A stretch of DNA of 64,000 nt from Anarhynchus alexandrinus (Eukaryota > Chordata > Aves > Charadriiformes > Charadriidae), in contig VUYV01000790.1 of the NCBI GenBank assembly GCA_008711295.1, positions 1-64,000 of the forward strand, given 5' to 3'. Below the pieces are notes generated by a model. That model searched no databases. It was not told where the DNA came from and saw nothing but the letters and a program-made list of their open reading frames with translations. A program made the position numbers and the translations under genes. This document shows positions 38,490 through 49,905 of the stretch, piece by piece (positions within the stretch are counted from its first letter, which is position 1; each line of letters starts with the position of its first letter).

Positions 38490-40820
38490 AAAGCTTAGCA
38501 CGAAGCCCTGTGCTCCTCGCTGTGACGGGGACCCTGCCCAAGGGCAAGGGCTCTGCACGGCTCTGCCGCTCCGCTCGCCACCTCCGAGGAGAGCCGGGAG
38601 CGCAGCAAAGCCTCGCTCCACTGGACTTCTCACTTACCTTTTTCTTCCCCTTTATGCGTGTTGTCTTCTAATAATACCTTCTCTATGAATTCATCGCCTA
38701 CAGCACAGACATTAGATAAATAAAGCTAGCGTGGGCCCAGAGCCAGGCTGGATTGCATAAATATACTGAAATCTTGAGTAGTTAAGCTTTACTTGCTGAG
38801 ACGGTTTAAGTACCGCTTGTTACCGGTGCGGGGTTTCCTGAGAACCGGAGGACGCTGAAACGGGAGGGCTGGAGGAGGGAGAGGGGAGTGATGGATGGTG
38901 CGGTGCCGCTCAGGGCTGTTCCTGTTTGACTCCACGTCGGTCTTTTCAACAGCTGAGCGGTACGTTTCCTTCTCCCCGGTTACGCCTGTGCTTCACTGAG
39001 ATGGACGTGGAGTGACGCTGAATTTTCGGTTTCTAAAGAAATAGCGATGGAAGATGTAGCAGGAGGTAATCCACAGCCAGAAAGCCCTGCCCTCTCCTTC
39101 CCACAGCAGTCATGCCACTTCTTTTAGAGGCGCGTCAACAGTTGTAGGATTTAAACAGGGGACAGGGATGAAAGAGCGTGAAGGAAAGAATTAAACTGCC
39201 TGACACCACAGCCTGTAGCAGTCTGGGCTGAAGATGGGCAAACCTGTTTGTCTGGCTTTGGCTGTGTGAGAAGGAGAGTAAGGAGGTTCAGAGATGCCTC
39301 TTCTTTCAGTAAAACCCGCACACATCACGGGTCCCCGCGGCACAGCCCGGGGCTGAGGGGAGAGCACTGCTCACTGCAGTGCGCATTCTCTTCTTCTTCT
39401 TCCCTCCTGCCAAGGACTGCAGGTGAATTCTCTTCCCATTTTTTTCTTCCAGTCACTTCACGAACCTGTGCGTGATTGGGAAATACGAAAGACGTTGCTC
39501 CAGATTTTCCCGGGCTTTCCCTGAGTTAGCGCCATGAGTATTTTTTTTTCATTTCAGATGTCTGCCGTCATTAAAGTTACTGTGTTCTCATATGTCATTA
39601 TGGTAATACATCATCCAGGCTCCAAGGCTTTTGATGATATATATGATATATTTGCGCCTGACTTCAGAAACCCCGCTGCTCCAGCGACACGTCAGTCAGC
39701 AACGTGCCACCAGTTCAGACCAGACACTGGTGGGCTCGGTTACTGTGGGCCAGCCCTTCCTTTGGTGTAAGCTGGCAAAGCTCCTTTGCGAGGCGGTGCG
39801 TTGATTTACACCGGGCGAGGATGTGGCCCTCACAGTCCTTCACATTCTGAAACGTGAGAACGTTCTGATTCAAAAGAAAACAAACAAATCTCGCTATCTT
39901 GCAGCACGGGGCAGCCTGAAACCATGAGCCTGGCGGGCAGGGTTTGCTGGGGCAGCGCTGCTCGGGGCAGCTCGCTGTGTGCCATGTAACTCTCAGCCGA
40001 AACGCGCGTCAAGGAGCTCACATCTGACATTTGGCTTCGGGTCTTTCAGCCTGTTTTCGGCTCCTATGTGTTTGGGCGGAAAATGCAGTTGTTTGGAAAC
40101 ATTTGAATTGTGTTGAATTCAAGTGTCCTCCCCTAAAAAGGATACCGATGAACTGGCACCTCTCTAAAGAGCGTTCTGCTGTGTTACTCTGCTCTCCGCT
40201 GACTCCCTGCGTTTCTGTAACGAGGCGCTCTCCTGCCGGTGGACCGTGGCTCCGTAAAACATTTTGAAATGCCAATAAATTCCAAGACACGGTTTGGAAG
40301 CTGTCAGCTGGAATTTGCTAGTTGAGTTTAAACAAGCTGGGCATATCTGCTTACTCCTGGTTTATTTGCCTAGGTGTAGCGAGAGCGGTGCAGTTAGCGT
40401 GGCCGTGGGGTTTATTGGAAGAGTTTGGGGAAGGTGAATCTCTAGGGAACCACGCTAAGTCTGACTCCCCGTCCTCACTGCTAACGCGTTCGGGTCATTT
40501 TACGTCCTGTTGTGGGTAGATTGTAGGTGGCCCTGAGGACACTTCCGTGTTGCTTGTTGGAAATATCTTCAGATTCACACAAAAGTGGCTATTTCACTCT
40601 TTCGAGTTGTTGATCAGCTTCCAGCTGAAACATAAACCCGAGCTTGTGAGCTCTGGAGGGCATTAAGGATCTCCAACAGCTTTTTGCAAATGTAATGGTA
40701 TTAAAACCAAAAGCTTGGCTAAAATCCAAATGAAGGAGTCTTATTCCGAAACCTTTAGGTTTCTTCTGTACTCAAGGGAGTTTAAGATATTTTGCACTTC
40801 TTAGATCTCACATGATTATA
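38490..40820. other. Gene-free DNA
   Basis: A short CpG-rich piece (38510-38600) follows the CR1. An AT-rich GATATAT run lies near 39634-39652. Nothing coding is supported. Confidence 0.5.
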
Positions 40821-40905
40821 AGCGACTTGCCCAGGTCACGCACAGGAAATCTGCTGGGGAAAAGGACTTACAGCTCAGCTTTCTGACTTCAGGAGGGCTT
40901 CTAGA
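40821..40905 (-). mobile_element. MIR-like SINE fragment, antisense
   Basis: CGACTTGCCCAGGTCACGCA at 40823 is the reverse complement of the strongly conserved MIR core (TGTGACCTTGGGCAAGTCAC type). It is followed by CTGCTGGGGAAAAGGACTTA and CAGCTCAGCTTTCTGACTTC, in the order expected for the antisense B-box side. It is heavily diverged and its boundaries are approximate. Confidence 0.5.
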
Positions 40906-43778
40906 TTAAGGGACATGCTGCGTGTGGACCAGCTGAGGTTCATCACATGTAATTCCCAGAGCACCCATGAGCTCTGGGGTCCTCAGGGGAGCACCTGCGG
41001 GAGTCTCCAGTGGTGGAAGAGGTGTGAGCCCACGCTCAGCCTCCATTCCTTCCAAGGGGAAACAAAGAAAACCTGTCTTCTTTACTTGGCGGTCTGTTTT
41101 CATGGAACTTGGAATTTTTTCATGGAACTCAAGAATTTAGTATCTCTGAGGCTGCTGTTAATGCCACCGAGACTGGTCGTTACAGAATGCGAGCCTGGGA
41201 ATGCAACCAGGTTGAACAGGAGACCCTGGGGCAGTGGGCACAGCGGCAGAGGTGCCCTGCTGCTGCGTCCACCAAGCTGCGCAGGAGTCAGAGCAGTGAC
41301 AAAGGTGATTCCCAGCAACATTTGGGGTAAGCCAGTCCTAAAGAGCAGGTACGGCTCTGTCTGCGGGGCACAGGCTGAGAGCAGCACGTCTTTTCCCGGG
41401 GGAGTGTCACCCTCTCGCAGATATTGGGAGACACCGGTGGGACCTTCTTAAAAGTCCTGATGGTAATTGAGAAAAGAGCCTCTGGTTATGGCGCTGTGAT
41501 GTGCCGTGGATTTTCACACTGGCATCTGGCTCGCCTTGTGTAAAGCATTGCATGGTTTGGCTAAGAACGAAATCCTTAGAGGCCTGAAATCAAGCAGTGC
41601 TGCCTTTGACGTGTCTGCTCAGCTGATCCAAGGTGTACTGCTGCTGCGTTTGAATCTGCACGCGTTAATGAGCAGGCGCCTAGCGCGTTTCTTGGCCTTA
41701 GAGCAGGGAAGCAGATACATCTCGGAAAGAGTGGCCAGAAAGCTCCCCGTGGCGGGGGAGTTTGCACGCGGTGGCAGAGAGCATCCGTGGGGACGATGGT
41801 GTCTGTGAGCTTCGTATCTTTGCAAGCTTTGTCAGCAGCCCTGCTAATTGCTTTGGTTTGTAAAGTGAGGGGCTCAGTAAAGCACCTAGTAGGAGAAGAA
41901 ACGTAGATGAAAAACAGACCTTGATGAAGTGTCTCATTAACTAAAAAGGCAGTGATTTCTGGCATTAACCCACCCCCCCCACATGCATAAGGCCGGTTAT
42001 AATGTCTTGGCAAATATGCAATAAACAGACAATCAGAGCACACTGTGGAGTGGATTCAGGTTTATGCTACTTGTGTTTTGTAGGGGTGTCATTCCACTGA
42101 CGTCGAGCCGGGACAGTGCCGTAGGGGACCGGGGCTCTGGCCCTTCTCCCCTGGCTCTCTGAACCTTGTGCCTTTTTTCTTCCCGTGGGCTGAGCTCACT
42201 GGGAAGAAAATAGAAATAGGATCAACTTGAACCAGGGCAAAAAAAGTAGCCCTTTCCAAGGGTAGCAGAGCTCAGGGAGGCAGGATCAGTCGTGGTGCAG
42301 GCAGTGAGCACTGCCACATAAACCTTCGCTTCCAGCTTAACTTCAGTGATTCGGTGGAACAAATTCAACCTGATCAAAACTGACCTGTTCCGAGTTGGGC
42401 AGCGGCAAGGGTGGCTGGAGCTGACACCCAATGAAAGGCACCGGGATTCTCTTTGGTTTTGTTAACAGAAAGGAAAACAGAACAGCCACCTATCATCCAT
42501 CTGAAAAAGACTGTAATTACCACTCCCAGAAATTATTTCTTATTTAATGAAACGTCTCTTTAGGCTGAACAAAGGAATTTTCAGAGAGGAGAGCACTGAA
42601 GGGCGGGACAGAGAACACAGGCAAGAACGCAGTTCAATTACAGGGAATAAAATCCTCTTGACATTATGACGCAGTTTGTGGGAGATCTTATTGGAAATCT
42701 TGCCAGGCCGGAGCAACGCGTGCTTTTTTGTACAGATATTCTGTATCTATTTATACTGACCCTACCCGCTGCGAACCACTATCTATAGTTCGCCAAGAGG
42801 CACGAGGGACATGCAGCTCATTCCTGCATGCGAGTTTCGAAAGGGATCTGCTTTCTTTTCTACCAGCAAAATGCCAGATAAATTCTTGAAGCAGGGATGC
42901 AGCCAAGTCGGGGAACACCCTCTCCCCCATCGGAAAGGACAACGTCTGCGGATGAGTCGCTCTGGCAGTGGGAAGGAGGGTGGAAGTAGGGAGCAGTCAA
43001 TCCTTTGGAGGTGTCTTCCTCCCCCTGGCACCCCGTGACTGCGGGGATGGGGTGCTGTTAGCCCAAGAGGAGACACCCCAGGGGTCAGATGGAGGGAAGA
43101 AAGATCTGCCTTCCCTTTGGTGGTGGCTGCAGAAGGTGGACAGGAACCACAGGGTGCTGCAGAAGGTGGTACCCATGGTAGGGACCGCTGGCCTTGGTGC
43201 GTGATGGAGGTTTATTGGCCCCCATCATGGTGGGGGAGAAGCCTTACCCAACTTAAAGTGAAGCTCACAGTCCCTGAAGCCTCCTGGCTTTTTGGCATTT
43301 TGGTTATTCTCCAAGCACTTGAAAGTCTGCAACCTATTTGGAGCTGGAAAACTGTGCGCACCACACAGCCCAACCATTTAATGATGGACTGGAATGGCTT
43401 ACGAGGCAGTGAGGACTCCGCCAGGTCAGCTACTGCATCCCTGGGACGTCATCTCCCACAGCATCACCTGGCTGTACAGATACAGACCTGCTGGTCTCTG
43501 CAGCTGGTGCCCAGTGGCGTTGTACGATGGGGTTTGGCACAATCCCTAAGGGCATGCACAGCTTTAGGGGTAGTGGGGCAGTCAGCTGAGCTCTTCTTTT
43601 TAAACACCTGGGCAGAGTTTATCTCAGTTGAACAGGTTCGTTATTAATTTTAGAGTGATGTCCCAAATCAGGAGGATGGTATTTTTAGCAGTTTAAATAA
43701 TGTTTCTCTACTGATTGCCTTTTGAAAAATGAGGCAAACGTAATTTTTCCTCCAGGGACAGACTTACTGGATCTAAAA
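40906..43778. other. Gene-free DNA
   Basis: Frames of 155-178 codons (40915-41451 plus, 41576-42043 minus, 43117-43647 plus) lack recognisable domains, and the spans are also open in other frames. A C10 run lies near 41971. No gene can be supported. Confidence 0.45.
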
Positions 43779-43871
43779 CCTTTTTCTTTCTTTTCTCTTC
43801 TTTTCTCCTCTTCTTGTCTTTTCTTGTCTTCTTTTCTTTTTTTTCCTTTTCCTTTTTCTTTCTTTTCTTGT
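43779..43871. repeat. Polypyrimidine (TTTTC/CTTTT-rich) tract
   Basis: Roughly 90 bases are almost pure T and C, broken only by isolated G residues (CTTCTTGTC, CTTGTCTTC). The minus-strand frame across it reads as a lysine/arginine/glutamate run, a low-complexity artefact. Such a tract could form triplex DNA. Confidence 0.9.
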
Positions 43872-45764
43872 TTTTAATTATTTTTAAGTTCCTCTTTTGA
43901 AAAACAGTGCTGCTGATGTATCTTTTTATTGCCTGGATTAAATGAATACTACGCACTGTAACATACAGTAAAGTCGTGCCATGTAGGAACTAACAGTGGA
44001 TTTAACCTCTAGCACTGCTATAAAAGCAGCCTTAGTAAAATCTGAGGTAAATAATGCAGCTGTGGAAATTACCTTTCTCCAGTTTATGCTGGTGGAAAAA
44101 AAAATCTCCTGTAATTAAGTAAGACCCTTAGTCTCTGGTGTTAAGTTTCATGGCAGGTTCAGGGATGGAACATGGGATCATTCTAAACGCCTAACGAAAG
44201 GGGCTTACGATCCGAACAGGCAGTGAAAACAAGAGTACATCATTTCTGAATCTGCCCGTGGCAGAGACCATCAGATAAGGTCATAACCAGCTGGGCGAGG
44301 AAAGAGGAAAAGGGACAAAACTGGAACCCAATTACAACCCACAGTAAGAGAGCAGAGACCAAGTCCTGGTGACCTACAGGACCTATGCGTGCCATATTCT
44401 TTGAGGAGGTGAATGCTGTAGAAATGAGGTATTTGATGGAGACAGAACATCTCCTGGTGTTCCTGCAGGACCAGGTGGCTCCTTGAGTGCTCCCTTTCCA
44501 GCTGACTTGCTCTTCACAGAGCCTCAGCTTCGCATCTCGTTGAAGTAGGACAATTTGGTGGCCCTAGGGCTTGGGCCAGTATTCTGTGGTGCTTTGGGGA
44601 TTGTTGCTAATACTGAAAGGCAGGTTGTGACAGTAGAGAGACACTGTCCCAAGCTGTGGCAGTCAAGAGGCAAGAGCCCTTTAGAGCTACCACAGCAGAA
44701 CTGGCAGCTCTGGGCCCGTGTCGTCACAGCTCGTCAACGCAGGCGGGAAAACAGGCAGCCCACTGGAGTACCATACACTTAATGAGGTTCAGGAAACTTC
44801 TGAAATGCATGGTTAAAACTGCAAATGTTAAACTGCCACTACCCTCAGGCCAATTTGAGCAGCTCTTTGCTCTTAGAATTGTTGCATGCTGGCAATCACC
44901 CTAACATAATTAAGTAGTTTATTCTATCATGTTTTGATAAATTCCAACCTTCACCCGCTGGCTTAGAATGTGAAGGTTTGGTCCGTATGCTGTCTAATGT
45001 TTGTGGTATACAGGGATTTGTTTCTGCTGTTCATTAATTCTTTCAAATTAAATGTTCTTGGGAAGGGAAAATATTGATGGAAAAATAAATAGCAACTTTC
45101 TCACAGAGGGCTGCGGAGCGTTCTGCCTTGAATCCTGATTCACGCCAAGCCAAGTTTTTCTAGTCTTGTGAAATCATAGGTTTTCCTGCTACAAATTGAT
45201 AAAACATACCTGTTTGCGTTTTAAAACTGATATCCAGGTGCAGCACAGGGCTGTGAAAAAAGCATAACATGACCTCAGCAGGATTCAGCTTTGGTTTTGG
45301 TAATGTCTCTTTGGCATTTGTTAGCCAAAGCAAATGCAAATAACATGCTGTAATGATTAAAGTATTCAGTCTTTGCCTTAGCTAATGTTTTGACTCTGCA
45401 AAGTAGGTATAACTTGCACTTGATTCTCAGTCAAAAACAGTTTCTAGCAGCAATTCTGGCTCGAAGAGTGCCAAAAATGAATGGGAACTGAATATCCCAT
45501 TGCGTACAGGCTGCAGAGTTAGTGGGAGCCAGGCCTTGGGGTGCAGCCCTGGAGATGACCAAGGGGGATATTTACTCAACTGTAATTAACTTAATCAGCC
45601 ACTGGGTATCAGTATTGTCTCACATCGATATATAAAAAAGGGTATTTTTATGGAGCTGAACAACTTGACTGTTAAGGAGGCGATGCTGAGGACTGAAGCC
45701 GCACCTGCTTCTCAGGTGTGTGGGCATGATGGGAGAGGGCGAATCGCCTTCAGCTTTTAGATAC
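43872..45764. other. Gene-free DNA
   Basis: No supported gene or repeat. It is mostly AT-rich up to the start of the CpG island. Confidence 0.5.
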
Positions 45765-46545
45765 CTCTCAAATAAAGCCGCCTCCCGAAGCAGCGCTCCG
45801 CAACGCCTTGTGTCCACGCAACTGTGGGAGCGGTGAGCAGCAGCACGGGGACGGGGCGCGGGGTATTTGCCGCCCGGCGAAATGCTCCACCGATGCTCCC
45901 GTCCCACTGCGGCCTCTGGAAAGCGGGACGCGCTGCAGGTTGGGATGAGCTCCACCTCTCAGGAAAAGAGCTGTGAAGTGTTTACGCACGTGAACTCTGT
46001 AATCAGTGTTGGGTGGGATTTGGAGACGTTAAGCCAAGGCCTGGCCTGCACCGGGGGTGTGAGGAAGCGCGCCTGTTTATGTAGGTGCCATAGGATGTTG
46101 CAATGACCTTAACGCTACCTCCTGGCATGAGCAGATGGAGGAAGAGAGAGATGCGACCATTCACCCGGCTGAATTCCTTTTGTGCGGTGCCGCTCTCCTC
46201 GCCTGCACGCCAACACAGGCGGTCGGCTTTGCGTTTAATGGCGTGCTCCAACCCGGATGCACAAAAGGCAAAAGGCGCTGCCCGGTTGCTCCATGAACAT
46301 ACCTGCGACCGCCCCGTTTGCAGGTTGACCCCCAGCCCGCTATGGGTGGGCTCGGAGGCCGCCAGCTTGCTGTGCGAGGGACGCAGGAGGCAGGAGCTGC
46401 TGCCCTGCGGAGGAGAAGCCCACCCGAGCGAGGCGCGTTGGCAGAGCGCTGTGCACAAGGGCAGTCCCACCGCGTGGGCTTCGTCAGCAGGGGACGCCGG
46501 CAAAGGCTTGCGCGGGCTTTTCTCTTGGGCCCCTCGCCTTCTTCA
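45765..46545. promoter_or_regulatory. CpG island
   Basis: By my hand count about 20 CpGs lie in 45770-45945 and about 37 in 46160-46540, at GC contents near 60-67 percent. Observed and expected CpG are thus roughly equal, far above the depleted background of the flanks. A less dense gap lies at about 45960-46150. Unmethylated islands of this kind usually mark vertebrate promoters. Overlapping open frames run on both strands (46103-46585 plus, 46003-46503 minus), but none has a known domain. Transcription direction is not clear from the sequence. Confidence 0.6.
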
Positions 46546-46788
46546 CTTGGGATGGGACTCCAACACTGGTGGGATTTCTGCCTGAGTTTCCATTCAGTTT
46601 TGGCTCCAGGTAACAGTTGCTTCCCTTTCTGCTGCCTTACAGGCTTGCTTTCCTTGCCAAAATGCTAATTTAGCCCTTCAGCTACGTTTAAAAATAAAAA
46701 CCCTCCACTTCTCAGGGTAATAAAAGGCCAAAAGGAATATAAAAAGTTCACCAGACTGGTCAGTTCACTCCCCGCTGTGTCTTCCCAG

Positions 46789-47163
46789 GGCGTTGCAGCA
46801 AAAACACAGGCACAAAATCCAAAGCAAACAGCTTCCTCCTCGGTCTCCCCTGGCGCCGCTGGCTCTGAGCTTGCGGCCCGCGCCGAGGTGCCCGGCTCCC
46901 TCCTCCACCCCTGCTTCTCCGCTCTGCCCTGGGCAGCACCAGCATCCTTCCAGGGTCTGGTGGCATCTTCTGGACCTCTTCAGCCAGACTTTGAGGCTGC
47001 TTTTCCGACACCTGAATCATTCCCGTTCTTGCTTTCTCCCATCCTGAAACTTCCCCATCAACTTCTGGGCTGTTTGGGCACAGACCCAGCAAAGAGCCCC
47101 AGCGACGAGAATTTTTCCCCACTGGAAGAAATGCAGATGTATCTGCACTCCCTTCTGGAGTGA
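46789..47163 (+). CDS. Candidate 3'-terminal exon, unknown product
   Basis: An open frame of 125 codons including the stop (TGA at 47161-47163) follows a pyrimidine-rich stretch ending in CTTCCCAG at 46788, a plausible splice acceptor. The frame is open back to 46669 with no in-frame ATG, so if it is coding it must be joined to an upstream exon. The translation is rich in Ser, Pro and Leu. It contains SFQGLVASSGPLQPDF in the middle and ends with SPSDENFSPLEEMQMYLHSL, an acidic, possibly helical tail. I do not recognise the family. Support: it lies just downstream of the best CpG island. Against: the minus strand is also open (46760-47239), no AATAAA follows within several hundred bases, and the upstream donor-like CCAG|GTAACA at 46609 does not keep phase with the frame I could test. 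Confidence 0.2.
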   Translation, partial: GVAAKTQAQNPKQTASSSVSPGAAGSELAARAEVPGSLLHPCFSALPWAAPASFQGLVASSGPLQPDFEAAFPTPESFPFLLSPILKLPHQLLGCLGTDPAKSPSDENFSPLEEMQMYLHSLLE

Positions 47164-47867
47164 GATAATATATCCACGTCCTCCCTGCTGTTCCTGCCAT
47201 TCCCAGGCTACCCCGCAGAAAGACCCCGCTAAGCAGCAAGACCGAAGTCCTCTGCTTGACTTTATTTCTGGTTTAGTACCAGATGTGGCATCACTGGAAG
47301 CTGTAGAGGGATTTATTTAAAAATACAAACAGGATTGTGGCAATGCACTGGGTTTCGTAGAAGCTCTGTGAGGTTGGTAAAACCTGTAGGATCACAAGAT
47401 TTGTATTTATTCCTACTTAGTTAAGGTCTTATGTTGTAAAACAGGAAATTCGGATAACTGGAGCAGAAAAAAGGTTATTCGAATGGTGGAAAGTTTCAGT
47501 TTTTGTTGATCCGGAGTGAGGTGAAGGTCTCATTTCAAGCCCATCTAAGAAAAATAAGAAAGCACTCACGACACAACTTTCCTGTTCTGATTTCTTTCAA
47601 TCTATGTTGAGAACAGCTGGCAAGGGGTGCAGATCTCCCCTCCACACCTCTCTCTTTTTTGTTGTGTCTTATGAGAATAGGGAAAAATGCCTTCTAATAT
47701 ATTGGAAATGAAAGAACATCCCGAGTGATTATCCTGTAGTCTGAGAAACCCCCCAGGAACATATCACTTAAGGCCTCTGAAACGTTAATCGAGGGCAGGT
47801 CAACTTTTGTAACCATAACTATCCCCGAAGTCACCGAGTTTTGAAAGGCAAAAGCAGGAATGTCGAA
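47164..47867. other. Gene-free DNA before the CR1
   Basis: If the candidate exon ending at 47163 is real, this would hold its 3' UTR. I find no AATAAA signal in it. Otherwise nothing is seen. Confidence 0.4.
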
Positions 47868-48472
47868 AATCATAGAATCATAGAATCATAGAATGGTTTA
47901 GGTTGGAAAGGACCTTGAAGATCATCGAGTCCCAACCCCCCTGCCATAGGCAGGGACACCTCCCACCAGACCAGGCTGCCCAAGGCCACGTCCAGCCTGG
48001 CCTCGAACACCTCCAGGGATGGGGCCTCAACAACCTCTCTGGGCAACCTGTGCCAGTGCCTCACCACCCTCACAGTGAAAAACTTCTTCCTAATGTTCAA
48101 TCTAAACCTGCCCTCTTCCAGTTTGAAGCCATTCCCCCTCGTCCTATCACTCCATGCCCCAGTAAAAAGTCTTTCCCCAGCTCTCCTGTAGGCCCCCTTT
48201 AGGGACTGGAAGACCGCAAGAAGATGTCCCCGGAGCCTTCTCTTCTCCAGGCTGAACAGCCCCAACTCTTTCAGCCTCTTCTCATAGGAGAGGTGCTCCA
48301 GCCCTCGCATCATCCTCGTGGCCCTCCTCTGGACACGCTCCAGCAGGTCCATGTCCTTCTTGTGTTGGGGACTCCAGAGCTGGATGCAGTACTGCAGGTG
48401 GGGTCTCATGAGAGTGGAGTAGAGGGGCAGAATCCCCCCCTCGCCCTGCTGGCCACAGTTCTTTTGATGGCA
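47868..48472 (-). mobile_element. CR1 LINE, 5'-truncated, antisense (longest copy here)
   Basis: The 3' end is at the left: three overlapping AATCATAG units, then GAATGGTTTAGGTTGGAAAG and ACCTTGAAGATCATCGAG. Similarity to CR1 continues to TTCTTTTGATGGC at about 48472, roughly 600 bp, and may extend to about 48515. It is nearly the same sequence as the 59673-60130 element where they overlap, so both derive from one relatively young subfamily. It is 5'-truncated and non-autonomous. Confidence 0.95.
47868..48472 (-). pseudogene. CR1 ORF2 C-terminal remnant, open frame
   Basis: A continuous frame of about 200 codons encodes the end of the reverse-transcriptase region and the C-terminal tail. In order it shows [89 protein letters not shown] and [12 protein letters not shown]. 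The catalytic reverse-transcriptase motifs and the endonuclease are absent. The lack of stops suggests limited age, not function. Confidence 0.9.
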
Positions 48473-49769
48473 CCGCTCTGCTCGTGGTCTCCCAGCGCTG
48501 CACGCTGGGTCCACGAGTGACTCGGATCTGCGAGACTTGGCAATGTGGCAGCCTATGGGAACGTGCTGTTTGTTGCCTTGTTTTGAAATATTTTAAATGT
48601 AGGGGACATTTTTGAGAGGTAGATTGCAGAAGAGCTTTTCTTCTTTTATTGCAGTGATGTCTGTGGGCTTCTTTCCTGACTTCAGTACTGGTTGTGACCT
48701 CGTGTACGGGGGATGCTCTGGGATGGGTGGGGATTGGAGTTCCTGAACGAGATCCTTTTCTTCTTCAGGTTTTTCATTTTTCTCTAAGTGCAGCTGTATC
48801 TCTCCTTAAAAGGTAAAGAGGTGCCACTTTGACGCAGCCATGGATGAAGAGAGGTCTTGCTTGGGTTACTTTCTGTGTTTGGGGCAGTGCCTCTTTAATT
48901 TTAGAGCTGTTCACTGTATGAAGAGAGCGATAATTTGTTTTCTTCAAAATTAAACGGCATTTCACAGAACTGGTTAATCACTAAGAGATAGAAGCGTTGC
49001 TTGTATCAATGCGTAGCTTCAAAAGGCTGAGTCAGCAAAACACGGTACACGCTCACCGTCTCAGTCCTGGGATTAACCCACGCCTGAGGTTTAAGCACAG
49101 GCGGCAGTTCCTTGCTGTCAGCCGGCTATATCTGTAGGAATTTAGCAAAAGCCATTTTATTGAATCAGGACCGGGGCAGATCAAAAGCAGACCACCACGC
49201 AGATGTGAAGGAGCGTGCCAGCTGCTGCTCGGTGTTTCGGCAGCGTGAACCCAACAACGTGATAGGAAGTAAAACCGGAATGGAACAAAGTGCAGCGGGG
49301 ACACAGAAACAAGAAAGGGGAAATGTGAATACAACACTTGAGCAAAAAGTGTGCAACTAAATTAAGTAAAACCCCGACATAACACGCCCGGTGACCTTTA
49401 TTCTGCAAAGACGTATTTTTAAATGTAACTAACGTTGAGGCATTGAGTTCAACCATTTTTCAGGGCAACAAATGCCTTTCCTCCCTTAATGCTTATCCTG
49501 TTCATGTCGGGTCTACTTTTTTTTCATCAAATATTTTTTTTTTTCCCTGAACAAGAAAGACCTTAATCATTTCAGGGTGCTTGCCACCTACTATCAGTGG
49601 TTATTTTGGGGATAGCTCAGCAAAGCTTTAAAATGTCTGAACTGCATTAAAATGAATTGTTGGCATTCCAGCCCAAACCTCAGGAGGCAGGAATCTGCCA
49701 TGAGAGCATGGAGGGAAGCACTCTTATAATAAAGCATACATGTAATGAGGTTTGATGTGCTTGAAATTC
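48473..49769. other. Gene-free DNA
   Basis: Nothing coding is supported. Poly-T runs occur near 49515-49545. Confidence 0.5.
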
Positions 49770-49905
49770 AAAGTCTGGTCCACATTAGGAAACATTCGCT
49801 GGTTTAACTAAATCAGTTTCAAATTGATCTAATTAAACTCCTAGACAGCCTCAGTGTAGACATCTTCATGTTGGTTTTATCCATTCTTAAACCAGTTTAG
49901 CTAAG
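49770..49905. repeat. Possible ancient sauropsid repeat
   Basis: CTGGTCCACATTAGGAAACA, GGTTTAACTAAATCAGTTT, GATCTAATTAAACTCC, CAGTGTAGACATC and CTTAAACCAGTTTAGCTAA occur in the order of an old interspersed repeat that I recall from turtle, crocodilian and bird genomes. That repeat has CCACACTAGG, GGTTTAACTAAACTGG-type blocks, GTGTAGACAAGCC and TTAAACCAGTTTAG. The repeated AAACCAGTTTAG-like blocks in both orientations suggest a partly palindromic, DNA-transposon-like origin. The family name is not known to me. Confidence 0.45.

Noticed and set aside
43117..43647. 176-codon plus-strand frame
   Set aside because: No recognisable domain, no promoter or splice signal, and no poly-A signal nearby.
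43708..43956. Lys/Arg/Glu-rich minus-strand frame
   Set aside because: Direct product of the polypyrimidine tract, so a low-complexity artefact.
46003..46503. 166-codon minus-strand frame in the CpG island
   Set aside because: Open frames on both strands are expected in CpG-rich DNA. No motif or splice support.
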